Shown here piece by piece: positions 1-11,337 of a DNA stretch of 64,000 bases. The DNA is from Albifimbria verrucaria (taxonomy: Eukaryota; Ascomycota; Sordariomycetes; Hypocreales; Stachybotryaceae). Where the stretch lies: positions 5,766,001-5,830,000 of the forward strand of contig JAHREC010000018.1 in NCBI GenBank assembly GCA_020081605.1. The letters are read 5' to 3'. How positions within the stretch are numbered: position 1 is the first letter of the stretch; every line of letters begins with the position of its first letter. The notes beneath the pieces were generated by a model that saw only the letters and a program-made list of their open reading frames with translations, made no database searches and was not told the origin of the DNA. The position numbers and the translations under genes are program-made.

Positions 1-1099
1 CATCTTTATTAAACCTCCCCAGAGGCTGCCTAAAAGGTGCCTCTAAAAGATGGATATTGGTACTAGCATCCGCTCGAATGATTTGTTCAGCGGAAATTGC
101 AAACTCCTCCACACAACGGTAGATCCGCCGACGGTTTTGCACACTTCTCAACTTCTGCACATCGTCAGGGTCGTCCTCGTCATTCGGCTTCTTCGTAAAC
201 TGGATGCATTTCCAGTAATATTCTCTCCAGAGCTTTCTATCGTCTGCACTCGCGAGTTTTCTGTGAGCCATGATGTGCGCGAACTCTCGGTCTGGGGAAA
301 ATCTAGAGCTCCAAAACTCTTGTGGTAGTAGTTTTGGGGTGGAAATAGATGCAATCCAACGAGAAGCGAGCCGAGCATTGCAAACATCTTTGGAGGGCAA
401 GAATCGGAGAACCCTCCAGATGATCTCCGCGGACATTCGTGCATAAATTTCGTTCGTGGATATTATTTTGATCTCACCTGAAGAGGACTCTGGCCCGGAT
501 ATGAGGTCGTCTCCGTGAGGGTCCGGGACGTCCGCGTTGGGGTCAGAAAACATAAGCAGGATGTCTGGTCTTGTGCTCTTGGTCAAGAGTTTCATCATTC
601 CATGGTATTGATGCAAAGGTATCAGAACTCCATATTGAGAAGTAGGTAGACAGATGAAGAGCTTGAAAAGAACCTCGGCGAGATATTGATCGCTAGGGAA
701 GGCTGGGGCTGATATCCCAAACGAATCTTCAAAAGTCGCCAGCAGAATTCATGAAGGACATAAGAATGCTCCGTATAAGATTGTCTTGTCATTTTGATGT
801 TCCATGGAGTTGCAGATACATCTGGCCTCATGTAGCTGTCTGTATTCTCAGGGCTCGTCTGGAAAAAGTGACGGTTCGTAGGGTAACCAAGCCCAGTTAA
901 GTGAACTTAGTTGCTGTTGAGCAGGGTAACTACGAAAACAATATCGTGAATAACAATCTAACAAGCCTAGAACATGACAAGAGAACTTACTTGCGCGTGC
1001 CTCTTTATCCCACTGAAGCTGCTTTCTGGGTGTTGGTAGTTGCCCGTTAACTACCCCCATCAGGCAGCCGCAGAGAGAGCAACAGGCTTGGTGAGACAT
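1..1099 (-). CDS. F-box domain protein, partial at the left edge
   Basis: Fungal F-box family protein, a probable substrate adaptor of SCF ubiquitin ligases. The start ATG is at 1097-1099 and opens a short exon with a Cys-rich CxxC N-terminus (CCSLCG), followed by an intron beginning GTAAGT. The next block contains HEFCWRLL (near 745), matching the (F)HxxCWxLL block of this family. The F-box-like helix (EIIWRVLRFLPSKDV, then ARLASRWIASIS) lies near 345-430. Further on come REYYWKCIQF and a charged linker. The reading frame jumps by one base just after CWRLL; adding one G would join it to EDSFGISAP. The C-terminus lies beyond base 1. The substrate cannot be predicted. Family assignment rests on the block order, which I recognise, not on a search. 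Confidence 0.7.
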
Positions 1100-2074
1100 A
1101 TTCCAGGTTGGCAAGTTACCGGTCCAATACTACAGAGCGAGTAGTTTTGGTGGCTCTGTGGTCCCCAGAATCAAGCCTCTGGCATCTCGTCCTTGTCCTC
1201 GTGTCCAGGTGATAATGCGAGATTGAGGAGATACGGACTTCAGCTGCAACCTTGAGGTGCCCGCTTCAGCTTCAGGGCGCCTTATTGCATATTCATTTGG
1301 CCAGTCATCTCTGCCTGATCTCCTGTGACACAAGCGCGTTCCGACCCAGTGTGAATGTCCATTTAAACAGTAGAAAAAAACAAAAACTGAAGATGATGTA
1401 GGCCTTGGGTTTGTATACGAAGTCAAGTGGGTAAGAGAAGATGTGATGCTGGACTACAGTCAGTGTGCCGTACCAGCCTTATCTTTACTCCCTTTAATCC
1501 TCACTTTAGCCACTCCTCTGTCTCCTTTTAAATTAGTCAAAGTTATTCTTAATACTTATTGTACTTGGATGGTTGCTTCAATTTTCCTATATTTTTAAAG
1601 TATTAATTGGCTGTGGTGGTTCAATTTTGGGGCTCATTCTTCTTATCACCTGCTGAAGATTGTTCTATCAAAAGCAAATAAATCATCTTAAATAAGTGAA
1701 TGTATACAATAGTATAATTAATTGGTCGTATTGGTTGCAATAGTCCTCTATTCGAAAAGTTCCCTGTTATTCGCCATTCTATCTTCTAATATGTTACTCG
1801 TAGCCATCTTCTTGCCGCCTCTACTTGCCTCACAAATACAATGCTTCACTATGCCAGGGACCGCGATGAATCACACAAACTGAACAGAACGAGTGCATTT
1901 ATATGAATTCTCGAAGCGGAGCAGTAACCAGCTATTTTGGCCAATATTGACGTCTGTATCTTCCCATTTCAACCGAATTCCTTAATATGTTAACCTAGCC
2001 TGAAAAATGACATGCGGGCGCGACGAAGAGAAAAGGCCATGACGCAGCTGTCATTGCATCGGCGTCATTTTATT
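1100..2074. other. Intergenic, AT-rich in its centre
   Basis: No supportable gene. The stretch 1440-1800 is clearly AT-rich compared with its surroundings and has stops in all frames. An open frame on the minus strand at 1130-1426 has no recognisable domain and unnatural composition. The region holds the upstream side of the F-box gene and the downstream side of the phosphotransferase-like gene. Confidence 0.6.
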
Positions 2075-2953
2075 TTATGGAGTATAAGACCGCCATATCT
2101 TCTCCTCGATTAATTCTGTAAAATTGACCATTTCTCTAGGACATGGTACAAGCACTTCCTCTAGTGCTAGCTTCCACCAATCCGGCAGTCTTGGAGCTAT
2201 CGTCATAGCATACGCATACTCGACATAGTCAGGAAGAAAGCAGCTATGTTCCCAGTCTACAATTCCTGTAATCCTGCCATCTTGCACGATGATGTTTTGT
2301 GGCCTAAGATCGCAATGGGTTAGAACAAATTTGCTTGGGGTTTTGCGCAATCTCCGTTCCTGAACTCGTCCCCATTTCCAATGTGTGTAACGGCCCCTTG
2401 GGAGCTGGGTCATGCACCATCGGTTGAAGGCTTCTTCATTATGGAATGGACCAAAATAACGAGTGACCTCTGTACTATAAATGTTTCGGCCTGCTTCGTG
2501 ACCGGGGCGCCCAATGTAATCCTGGGTGCATTCGCGCATTCTACCTATCTGGATGCGAAGCTGATCTTTGATAGAGGATTGCTGAGCAGATGAGAGTTAT
2601 TTCCACACCTCGTCAAGGCCCAACCCTGGCACTCGCTCGCTAACTATGGCACGTGCAATAGTTCGCTTGGTAACAATATCGTAGCAGGCACGTACTCGCG
2701 GTGCCAGCACCCCATGCGTTGCGGCAAAGTGCATCATCGCTGCCTCGGAGCGGTCGAGCTCTTTGGGCCTATCCGCCTTGACGACCAACACATCACCATT
2801 GGAGGTGGCATGTTCTATAACTGTTGCCTTACCATAGTTCCAGAGTTCCTTGCCAACGATCGAATCCTCGTACTTAATCTTGATCCGTTCAGGCAGTGCG
2901 ACTTCCTCGGTATCGACTTCCGCCAGCCTGCCCGAAGTGCCGTATATGAACAT
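2075..2953 (-). pseudogene. APH/choline-kinase-like phosphotransferase with an in-frame stop
   Basis: Aminoglycoside-phosphotransferase (APH) superfamily protein of the kind expanded in filamentous fungi; substrates are generally unknown. The ATG at 2951-2953 starts an N-lobe. The C-lobe has the catalytic loop THCDLRPQNIIV (HxDxxxxN) and the metal-binding GIVDWEHS. Between the lobes the frame stays the same, but a TAA at 2597-2599 follows LDEVWK. Reading through it gives a continuous family-like sequence (QQSSIKDQLRIQIGRM), so this is a nonsense codon rather than an intron or a gene boundary. No other frame change is needed. It may be a recently dead gene or a base-call error. The total length of about 290 residues is usual for the family. 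Neighbours give no functional hint. Confidence 0.7.
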
Positions 2954-3692
2954 CTAGTGAAGTGAAATTAACAATATCAGCTAAAGGATGTTATCTTAAG
3001 AGTACGAAGACCAGGCGTAGACGGCCCAGTGTCCTTGTGATGAAGAATACAAGACCTTTAAGCAACAGCGAAATGATTTTAGTACAAAGGGCCCTCGATC
3101 ATTTGTCTATGACTCAAAATTTCGGTAAAACTGAAATCCCGGCTCGAGCCAGGGTTGTCCTGCTTGCTGCTTATTTCTTGTCATCGTCTAAATTCAATGG
3201 AAGACTTGATCCGTTTACAGCTCTTCGAAGATACATGGTTCGACTTCTCTACGTCTTCCCACAGTGCAAGCCAGTTCCATTTACGTAACACCAATGTATA
3301 GATGCCTTATCTGTGGTTCTGGATACAGGCAACCGTATGGAAAAAGCAATGTTTATTGCATATTTGCTCGATCTCATGAAATGAATCGCCACCAAAGATA
3401 GGAGCGAATGGTAGTTGCCCTGGCAGTGCGGGGCTTGCGCCCAGTTTCCAACCACCCGGATTTTTATGTGAAGAAGATATGCATGTGACCAATCGAATAA
3501 GAATCTTTGGAAGCAGGCTCAGCTGTGTTGTGTAAAGAGATGCTTATGCGAGTCGGTGAGTTATTGGCCACAACCATGAAAGGGTCAAAGTGCTTCTCGC
3601 TATGTAAGCCACCCATCATGTGCGGCTTTCCTGTCAAGGTGAGCGTCATTGAAAGCTTCATTATCATCAAATAACAAACGATTCTTCCATCA

Positions 3693-4049
3693 AGCTATTA
3701 TCAAGTAGCTGACAAGTCAGACCTAACACACGAGTATAAGTCAAATAGAAGCCTCTTCAAAAACATTGGTCGATGTCACTCTCGATGGAGAAACATCCCA
3801 GCTTCATACTCAGCCCTCCATTCCCTATTAGTCCTTGACAATGGCAACGAGCCAGCTAATCTCACGACCGTCAAGGGTGACAGTGCACTCATTCAAGTGA
3901 TTCGAGGACAGAAACATGAGTTTTATACAGACAATATGTGGGAGCATAAAGGAGAAAAAAGCCTAGGAACGAGGCATATCTTGAAGGGGTTGGATGCAGA
4001 TGCAAACTGGGATACTACAAAACTCAGATTGCCGTTATGGTACAAATAA
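3693..4049 (+). other. Unassigned coding-like stretch (possible terminal exon)
   Basis: About 118 codons are open without a stop, ending in TAA at 4047-4049, with protein-like composition (for example LLVLDNGNEPANL and GTRHILKGLDADANWD). There is no ATG near its 5' end; an upstream TAA and nearby AG sites suggest it could be the last exon of a spliced gene whose earlier exons would lie at 3480-3640. I do not recognise the protein. On the opposite strand, 3307-3670 also has two overlapping open stretches of protein-like composition. Either could be a relic; neither is certain. Confidence 0.3.
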
Positions 4050-4256
4050 AAGAGTTTTCAGTCCAGATGTTATAATTATGGCGCATTGAACTTTTCAAGG
4101 CAACGAGCTTCTGAAGTAATTGTATTTGCCGTGAAATTCTTTCCCGGCAGCCTTCTAAGAGGCTTGAATTTGCTATAGACCATCACCTATTTCTGGAACT
4201 AGCCATGTGATGAGCCCAAGAAATGACATTGTAGAATGCAAATAATGTGAAGCAGT

Positions 4257-5934
4257 CTAGTTGGTCCTCTTCACAATGAAGGCACCTCTCTCGATGGTGT
4301 TGACCAGGATGTAACCACTCTTGAAGAAGGGGTAGCTGCTCCAGGTACCAACGAACTCGAGACTGCCGCCCTTGGAGTTGTTGTCGTTCTCAGGGTAGAC
4401 CTATCATTATCATTAGAAACAGTGTACACAATATTGGGCCTGGGATATACTCACATCGAAGAAGCCGACCTCCTTGACAAGCTTGCCAGTAGGGTCCTGA
4501 GAAAGCGAGCGAACGTCAAGGACACGGAGACCGCTGCCGTAGTTACTCTGGTAGGTGAAACCGTTGACGACGAACTGGTTGTGGTCGGGACCGTAGCCGG
4601 GGACTTGAAGTAGCCGGTCTGCTTGGGGTTGCGGAGATCGCGAATGTCCCAGAAGTAGGTGACAGCATAACCGTCAGCAGCGGGACCACGTCCGCGGACC
4701 TCGTCGTACTCGTCATCGACGACGAGGAACTCCTGCCAGGTGGTGTTGGTGACCCAACCCTGGTGAGTGTCTAGGTTATGTCAGTAAAGTTCCGGAAACT
4801 AATGGTGAAGAGCGTCTTACAGGCAGCACCAGTGTAGGTGACACGAGAGATGATGTTCGTGGTAGTCTTGTCAGTGACATCGTAGCTAAATCTGTTAGCC
4901 GAATTAACCATGGTATGGTGCCAGGCGACTTACATGGTCAGGGTGTCCTCGTTGAAGCCGTAGCAGATATCACGGCCGCTGTAGCGGGTGTCGGGTCCGC
5001 GGTAGACAATGCACTGGGCATCGTGAACATAAGCATCACCAGATGCGCAGCCAGGAGAGGTGGGCTTGGCTGGGTCGCTCAGGTTGATGAAGAGCAGACC
5101 AGCACGGCATCCGCTGTCACGGGGAACAGCGCCGACAGCAACGGCGTAGTTCTTCTCCTCGTTGATGACGATGTTGTGGGTGGATCCCTGGGGAAGACCG
5201 TTGAAGTGACCAGTCAGGTCCTTGGTGTTGGAGAATGTGACGGGCTTGGCCGGATCGATAGTGAGAAGCTTGCGCCAGTCAAAGATCTGGACACCGTGGC
5301 GGGCTGCCTCGCTTCCGATGATGATGTAGTTCTTGTAGCCTCGGATCTCTCTCCAGATGGAGTTGCTGGAGTACTTGGGCAGACGTCCAAGGTAGACGAG
5401 CTTACCAGCAGAGGTGATCTCAGCAAAGGCAGCACCGTCGGACTGAGCAATGACGACGAATTCACGGCCAGTGTCACTGGTCCAACCCCACGAGGAAGCA
5501 CCCTCTCCAGTTGCGCTTCCAAGATCGGCATGGTTCTTGAAGTCGTAGAAGTCAATCTGTCAAACCTTTCAGTATTTTTCCCGTAGTAAGAAGAAAGATG
5601 CTCATACGTTGCTGCACCTGAACTTGTCACTGCCGACGGCAGCGATACCATTGGTGCACTTGACGGGTCCATCAGCGGCGGCTCGGCTCTTGTACTGCGA
5701 AGAGTCCATCTTTCCGCTCTGGATCTGCTGATCCCAACCAGCCTATTCCATTTCAGTATCTTGACCATTCATTTGTCGAAGGAATCTAGCCTACCAGCTT
5801 CAAGGACTTCAACTCCATGTGGACGGTGCCACTGTCATAGAGGGCACGGGTGTTCTCATCGGGGATGAGCTCCTGGCTGCGGCATTGTTGCCGAACGCCG
5901 CAAGGGCAAGACAGGTCCAAGAGAATGCCTTCAT
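4257..5934 (-). CDS. Secreted choice-of-anchor-B (LVIVD-repeat) protein
   Basis: Predicted secreted beta-propeller protein of the choice-of-anchor-B family; no enzymatic role is established. The start ATG (5932-5934) opens a hydrophobic signal peptide (MKAFSWTCLALAAF). The mature chain carries repeated propeller blades, for example GWTSDTGREFVVIAQSDG, GHFNGLPQGSTHNIVINE, VHDAQCIVYRGPDTRYSG and YFWDIRDLRNP, and ends ERGAFIVKRTN at 4257. Introns fall near 4400-4453, 4770-4822, 4887-4932, 5558-5606 and 5743-5795. The frame jumps by one base just after the signal peptide (near 5886; mature part starts SQELIPDENTR) and again near 4607, where a CCCC run should be CCCCC to give GYGPDHNQFVVNGF. A TATA-like element lies upstream around 6000. 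The mature coding part is otherwise well preserved. Confidence 0.8.
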
Positions 5935-7925
5935 GATCACTACTCGTAACGGCTTGGCGAGTGCCTGATCATCTCAAGATCTGCACCGTACCTCGAGCTT
6001 CTTTATAGATTTCCCGCCCAGGTTATTGTCGGTTACCCATCGCAGCAAGCGCTTAGGCCTCGAAGATCCACCACGTAGAGCGTCTCGCTTGTTGGTGGCC
6101 TAGAATTTTTCCCATGCATGTTACAACTCATTGCCCATAAACAGCCATAACCCATATTTCGTTATGCCTCACGCTATAGGGCACCATGAAGCTATGCTGG
6201 GTAAGACAGCCCGGCACCCGAAGGAGAAGGTGGAATCACATGCCGTAGCGTGAAGAAAAAGATGGAGTAGAAAAACTCCCGGGCACACTTCCAGATGGAG
6301 AAGGTGACACGTGAGTGATTGGTTAACAGTAGCAAAGAAGCCTATGAGCTATGTTGGGCAGATATGACGCATGACCGGATGTGACCTTTCTATCTATCAC
6401 GAGGGCTAGGAGGACGATCAGATACACATTTGCCGCCATCGCTTAGCCAACAAGTCGGGACCGCAAAAACTACTGTCGAGTTGCCATACCGCAAAAGTTG
6501 AAGGTGTTTGCCCTTTCGTCGCTTACACTATTCAATCTGAGCAATTAACTTATACCCTTCAAGTTGAAAGACCGCTGTCTCGACATGGGCCATGGCGTAT
6601 CCCTTCACGGAAATTGCGAAGCCTCTGAGCACCAGCTCCGATCGAGCACCTACTACACTCGTGTTGAGTGGGTCAAGGGCTTCGCATGCAACCTTATCTA
6701 CATATTTGACGTGCTCCCTGACAGACTCCATTGGCTTTGCCCAACCCCGGGTTATAATACCACCCTAATATCATGGCGGTGATTGGCTGAGGGAAGTCAC
6801 GAAGGCTCAAATTGGAAGTTGAACAACGCAAAATATATAGATTATTGAGGTTTGATGATCACTTTCGAGGTGAAATCCGAGTAACAAAGAGTGAGAATTG
6901 ATGTTGTGTTTCCATGCTATACGGTCGAGCTTGAAAGTCCCAGCATCATGACTGGCTCAACTGCTCATCAAGATATAACCTCTGAAGAGCAACACCAACC
7001 CGACTCAGATTCAGTGTCTTTGTGTGTTTCATTGACTTTACTGCAACCCATCCCTTTGAAAACGGCCTAAAAAAGTTCCTGGATGTATGCATGTGTCAAC
7101 CGAGGACCTGGATGGCTTGCCTCATGCAATCTAGCCAGACGTTTTGAGGCGCCTAAGCATCACCACAACAGAGGCATTTAATACATATGCTTACGAACAG
7201 TTGATCATTTACTTGCCGTAGATCCGAAACAAAAGCTTGGCGCGCTCTGCTCGCACCAGTGATCTAAGGAGAGGCAATATTACCTTAAGAAGGAGTGCTG
7301 TTGTTTGGAGCAAAGCCCAAGGCTAGCAAAACGTCGGCGAAAAAGTAGACTAAAAATTAACCGTATTTGACAAAGAGCATTATGCTTAAAGGGTTTGACC
7401 AGGATTAACCCCACGATAATAGATGCTCAGAGCATGCTGGCTAAATACGCCATAGCTCATTACCGGCATTCTTCCACGTTGTCAACACATCGTCTTGTCC
7501 TTTATTCACGTATCCCAAGCCAAACAAACTGCATTGTTTCTACTAGATGGTCATCTATGTTTCACCAAACCATAAAGGAGTCCTAGCTAGGCACCAATTT
7601 TGTCATGCTTTATGCATCTTCAACAACAACCCAGGAGCAACCATCATAACCACACATCTCAGACAGCCGTACTAATGGTAATCGCCATATGAAATGGCAA
7701 GGCTGAGGTAACAACTGAGTGGCTATTACTATTATGATCTGAGTTCTATTCCGATACCCATGAGCTGCCAAATTATGGTCTGGTAGGTAAACGAAACATG
7801 ATCACTGTCTGCTTGTGAATTCTTTGGCGAAGGAATTCTCTGAGTCTTCCTCGGCAATCATCCCAACTCTTAACAAATGTATTTAATAAAGCTATGTAGA
7901 CGTGCTACTAGTCAAAAATATCATT
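5935..7925. other. Long intergenic region with one doubtful small ORF
   Basis: About 2 kb without a recognisable gene. A minus-strand frame at 6528-6731 encodes 67 residues of fairly protein-like composition (SVREHVKYVDKVACEAL, AHVETAVFQLEGYKLIAQIE), but it matches no family I know and has no supporting exon. The rest has dense stops in all frames. The part just upstream of 5934 is the probable promoter of the anchor-B gene. Confidence 0.45.
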
Positions 7926-8460
7926 TTACGACTCCGTTACCTCTGAATCAGACGAAAACTCCCGCACCTCAACCTCCTCTGCCTCGCGGTTTTCAACCTT
8001 TTTGAGAAATTCGACAGCAGATGCAGAGTCAAAATACCATAATTTCCTTAATTTCCGTCCCTTAGTCATTTATCCTCAAAGTAAAGACGTATTCGTTTTA
8101 ATAAAGGCCAATAGTTGTTTCTGCACTTGAGTTCAAGTACATAACCACGGTGCGCGTCTCCGCATCGACGATGAGAGGTGCAACATCAGACAACTTGAGA
8201 TGGAGGTTATTGGAGAGCTAAAAGTTGATCGTTACGTTACGTAGGCCTTGTATTCCTCGTTGGTGAATGCTGTGGGAAAATGGGTCGTGGTGGGCAGGAC
8301 GCTGTGTCGACAGTCGGAGCTGCGGAAAGCAATAGCACCTTCGGGCGTGTTGGTGTTGTAGGCAGCGATGAAATTGTTGGTCAGTTTGGCGAGCTGCGGA
8401 CGGGCATTGAGATTAACTTCCGAGTCGGAGTACTTCAGCCTACAGTTACCAACACTCCAG
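7926..8460 (-). pseudogene. Decayed SnoaL/NTF2-like fold protein
   Basis: Remnant of a fungal SnoaL-like (NTF2 fold) protein of about 150 residues, a family with diverse small-molecule roles. Recognisable parts in order: RPQLAKLTNNFIAAYNTNT, a segment ending FPTAFTNEEYKAYV, LHLKLSDVAPLIVDAETR, TVVMYLNSSAETTIG, NEYVFTLRIND and SASAVEFLKKVENREAEE. The frame is broken by TAG at 8218-8220, TAA at 8098-8100 and TAA at 8062-8064, all where a Gln codon (CAG or CAA) would fit, plus a small indel in a TAACG direct repeat near 8237 and a short T-run loss near 8030. No clear start ATG. The three C-to-T changes lie in CpA context, the dinucleotide favoured by fungal repeat-induced point mutation. This is better evidence of true decay than the homopolymer shifts elsewhere. 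Confidence 0.65.
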
Positions 8461-8736
8461 TATTTCGCATTTACAGCTCCCACAGAACAGGGCAGATTAT
8501 CCCCATTTCGGATATGCGCGTTCGATCTTTCATGCCAACAAAGCACTACACAATATAACGTTATTCACTGGTTCTATTCGAGCTGTTTTGGTCCCAAGAC
8601 CTATTCATAAAGCATGATATGATGCATTCCCAGAATTTAGCGCACCGCCACCAAATGTCCTTATCCTGGACAACCTCCTAGAGTCTTACCATGGCCACTG
8701 CCTCGTCAGCGGCCAGCGCCCTCATCTAACCCACAT

Positions 8737-9284
8737 CTACTCGTCCTGCCAGATATCCTTCACGTAGGCCTCCGTCAACCGCTCATCTTCACCATAGACC
8801 TTCTGCCAGCCCCGAAGCCGCGGTCCAGCACGTAGACCTTCTGGTCCGCCACCGCCGTCTCGCCGTCGCCCAGCGTCTTGAGCAGAACGTCGCGCTGGCG
8901 CAGGTACTTGAGAGCGGCGCTCGGCCCGCGCTGCTGGCTCAGCATGCAGTGAAATACCACCGTCTGTTTGTCCTTGAGACGCCGCACCAGCGTGGGCATC
9001 ATGGCATCGATGGTGCGGCTGGGGACGTGAGTAGAGCCCTTGATGTGTCCGCCAATGTGATCTAGAGAGGTTATGTGAGCCGTTGGGCTAAACAGAACTA
9101 GCAGGGAGGGAGCAATACCATCGTCACGGACGTCGACGACGGCAAAGGTTGGGTCCGTGGCTTCCTTCTCCTCGAGAATCTTCTCTGAAAGAGCCTTGGC
9201 GGAGAGCCGCTGGAGAGAAGAGATGCTGTGTGACATGGTGCGGGCGTGACTGAGCGATGGCAGCAGTCGTTTGACAAAAGACAT
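8737..9284 (-). CDS. Cdc25/Ych1-type rhodanese-domain phosphatase or arsenate reductase
   Basis: Small single-domain rhodanese of the Cdc25/Acr2/Ych1 group. Members act as protein phosphatases or arsenate reductases using a Cys-x5-Arg loop, seen here as HCMLSQQRGPSA. Upstream motifs are FAVVDVRDD and HIGGHIKGSTHVPS; they are split by an intron at about 9062-9119 that starts GTATTG and ends CTAG. The longest ATG start is 9284; a second Met (MSHSISSL, 9236) matches the usual start of short family members, so the first 16 residues could be a targeting extension. Near 8810-8813 a CCCC run (GGGG in the gene) is one base short. Restoring it replaces a spurious ending with WQKVYGEDERLTEAYV and a natural stop at 8737. 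It is tail-to-head with ada2, which is on the same strand. Confidence 0.82.
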
Positions 9285-9700
9285 AAGGCGGGATGAAGTT
9301 TGTCGTTGAAACGAGATAAAAGATGGTCCTGGTTCTGCCTGTTTTGGTGGTTGCAGCTATTCTTGGACAGAGCGCCAAAACCCCCACTATAGCTCGGGTC
9401 TCCCTGCCTAGCATCGATTACAAGGCTCAATCAAGACAATGTCTTAAACATAGACACGCAACTCATTACGCCCTCAGGCACATCACTGCAAAAAGCAAGA
9501 ATAAACGAAGCATGCTAGTTGTGTCTCTCTATCAATCTGCTCTATCAGAAAAAAGTGCTTCTCTACAAGCAGTCCCCGAGACTATCCAGCGCCGTTGACG
9601 TTTCCTCATGATAATAGGCAGGGTATTTCAAACACTAAACAATACACGTTGTGAAAGGCTTGCACCCTTAATCCAAAAGAACACCGAATCCCAGAACCAC

Positions 9701-11337
9701 CTACGCCTTGCCAATCCATCCTGCATTGATGAAAAAGTCAAACAACCGCGCCCCTTCTGCGAATCCAGTCGGCAGATCTCCTTAGCCTGCTTCTTCTTGA
9801 GCGTCCCATTCGACTTGAGAGCCTCCTTGAGTATCTGCTCTTTGATCATCAGGTACGGCTTCGGCTGTAGGCGCACCACCTTGCAAAGCTCCACCTCGTC
9901 GGGAGTGAGGAGATGCAGGTCTGGCGCATTATCCTGGCTGAGCGGGAGCGGCGTCAACCCAGAGATGGGCTGCGGCTCGTACTTCTGCTTTGGAGGAGCA
10001 TGGCCATTAACACCATTGGCACCCTCAGCATGACCGTTAGTCGCCGGCTTTTCGCCGTTAGCCTCGCTGTTGGTCTGATTCGCCATGCGGAGGGGTAGCT
10101 CAGGTGCCACCAGCAACGCGGATCCGCTAGGAGGCTCGGGCTGAGGCGGCTGCTTAGAACGCTGTGCCGAGGCGAGTCTCTCTCGGTCCATAGAGCCCAT
10201 GGGGATGGCTTTCTGTGCTCGCGTCACCTTCTCCTCTTCATACTTTTGCCCACTGCGTAAATCTCCAATCTTGAGACTGCGCCATTCCTGTAGCTGCGCA
10301 ATGGCTTGCCTCAGGTTAAGCTCATCGAGAAGACCTTGGTTGAAATCCTCAAAGTCCTTGTGGTTCATCATCCTAGCAAAGGGCTTAGCCTTTGCAGCAA
10401 GTCCTTCTCCTCCTTTGTCCGCTTCTTCTCCTGCTTGGTGTTTTCCCTATAATCCAACAGGTTATGCTCAAAGATGACCTTCTTGCGCTCTACACGCTGT
10501 GTGAGTCGGCAGTTGTACACCTCCATCACGGTGAGCTTGAGCTCCATTTCGGGCTCCAGCTCGCCGGTTCGAGGATTCAGGCCATCGCCGGGATCGAACT
10601 GCATGTGCTGGACGGCCTCTTCCGCCTCGTTCGCATATTCAGTTTCGAATTCCAATCGGCCCGGCATGTAACCTTGAATCTCGTGACAACTGGGGACACT
10701 GGCCGTAGGCTTCGTCTTTGGCTGTAGCGCTGGCGCATTTTTGGCCTTCTCCCGTCGCTCTTCTATCCGGCGCTTTTTGCGCGCCTGGAACTCTTCGCGG
10801 GGATTTCATTCGCTAGCTCCGAGTCCCATGGGCTGCATCGCTCTGGTAGGGGAAATGCGACGAATCGACATAGGTCTGAAGGTAGTGGTCACGGACCTCA
10901 TCCTTTTCGCGGAAACCACCGATGTGGTCAGCGATATCAGCCCATGACCCCAGACCGTAAATCTCGGCTCCCTCGAGCAGCAAGAGTTCTTCATCAGCGC
11001 CCCATTCTCGTTCGAATATCGGAAAGGAGTTTTGTTCGATGACACGGAAAGGGTGGGTGGCCGGGTCGTGGGTGTTCTGAGACTCGCCCTTGGCAAAGCA
11101 AGAGACGCAAAGGTCAAAATCTGTGCAAGCAGGATCGGCACATCTAATGCGAACCTAAAACACAAGCAGAGTCAGCATTGCGACACGGTGTAACATTGCG
11201 CTCGCAAAGCCGCGTTGCAGCGAGCGCCAATTGCGGCGACATACCGTGGACGTGATATCTGACGAGCATACGTCGCAGACGTATTTGACGCCACCCTCTC
11301 CTCCCCGCGTCACCGTTTTCTTACGAATGACGCCCAT
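9701..11337 (-). CDS. ada2: SAGA complex transcriptional adaptor Ada2
   Basis: Ada2 bridges the Gcn5 acetyltransferase to nucleosomes in SAGA and related histone acetyltransferase complexes. From the N-terminus: ZZ zinc finger ([12 protein letters not shown], then [19 protein letters not shown]), SANT domain ([21 protein letters not shown]), a central helical ADA domain ([30 protein letters not shown]), a Gln/Pro-rich linker and a C-terminal SWIRM domain ending [12 protein letters not shown] at 9701. One intron lies inside the ZZ finger (donor near 11245, acceptor near 11158). At least four one-base losses in homopolymers break the frame: near 10849 (GGGG), 10798-10802 (GGGG), 10385 (TT) and 9751-9754 (CCCC). 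Because Ada2 is conserved and every domain is otherwise perfect, sequencing error is more likely than loss of function. Confidence 0.92.

Noticed and set aside
4915..5586. 223-codon plus-strand frame opposite the anchor-B gene.
   Set aside because: The minus strand reads as a spliced, recognisable propeller protein; the plus frame is Val/Ser/Asp-rich and domain-free.
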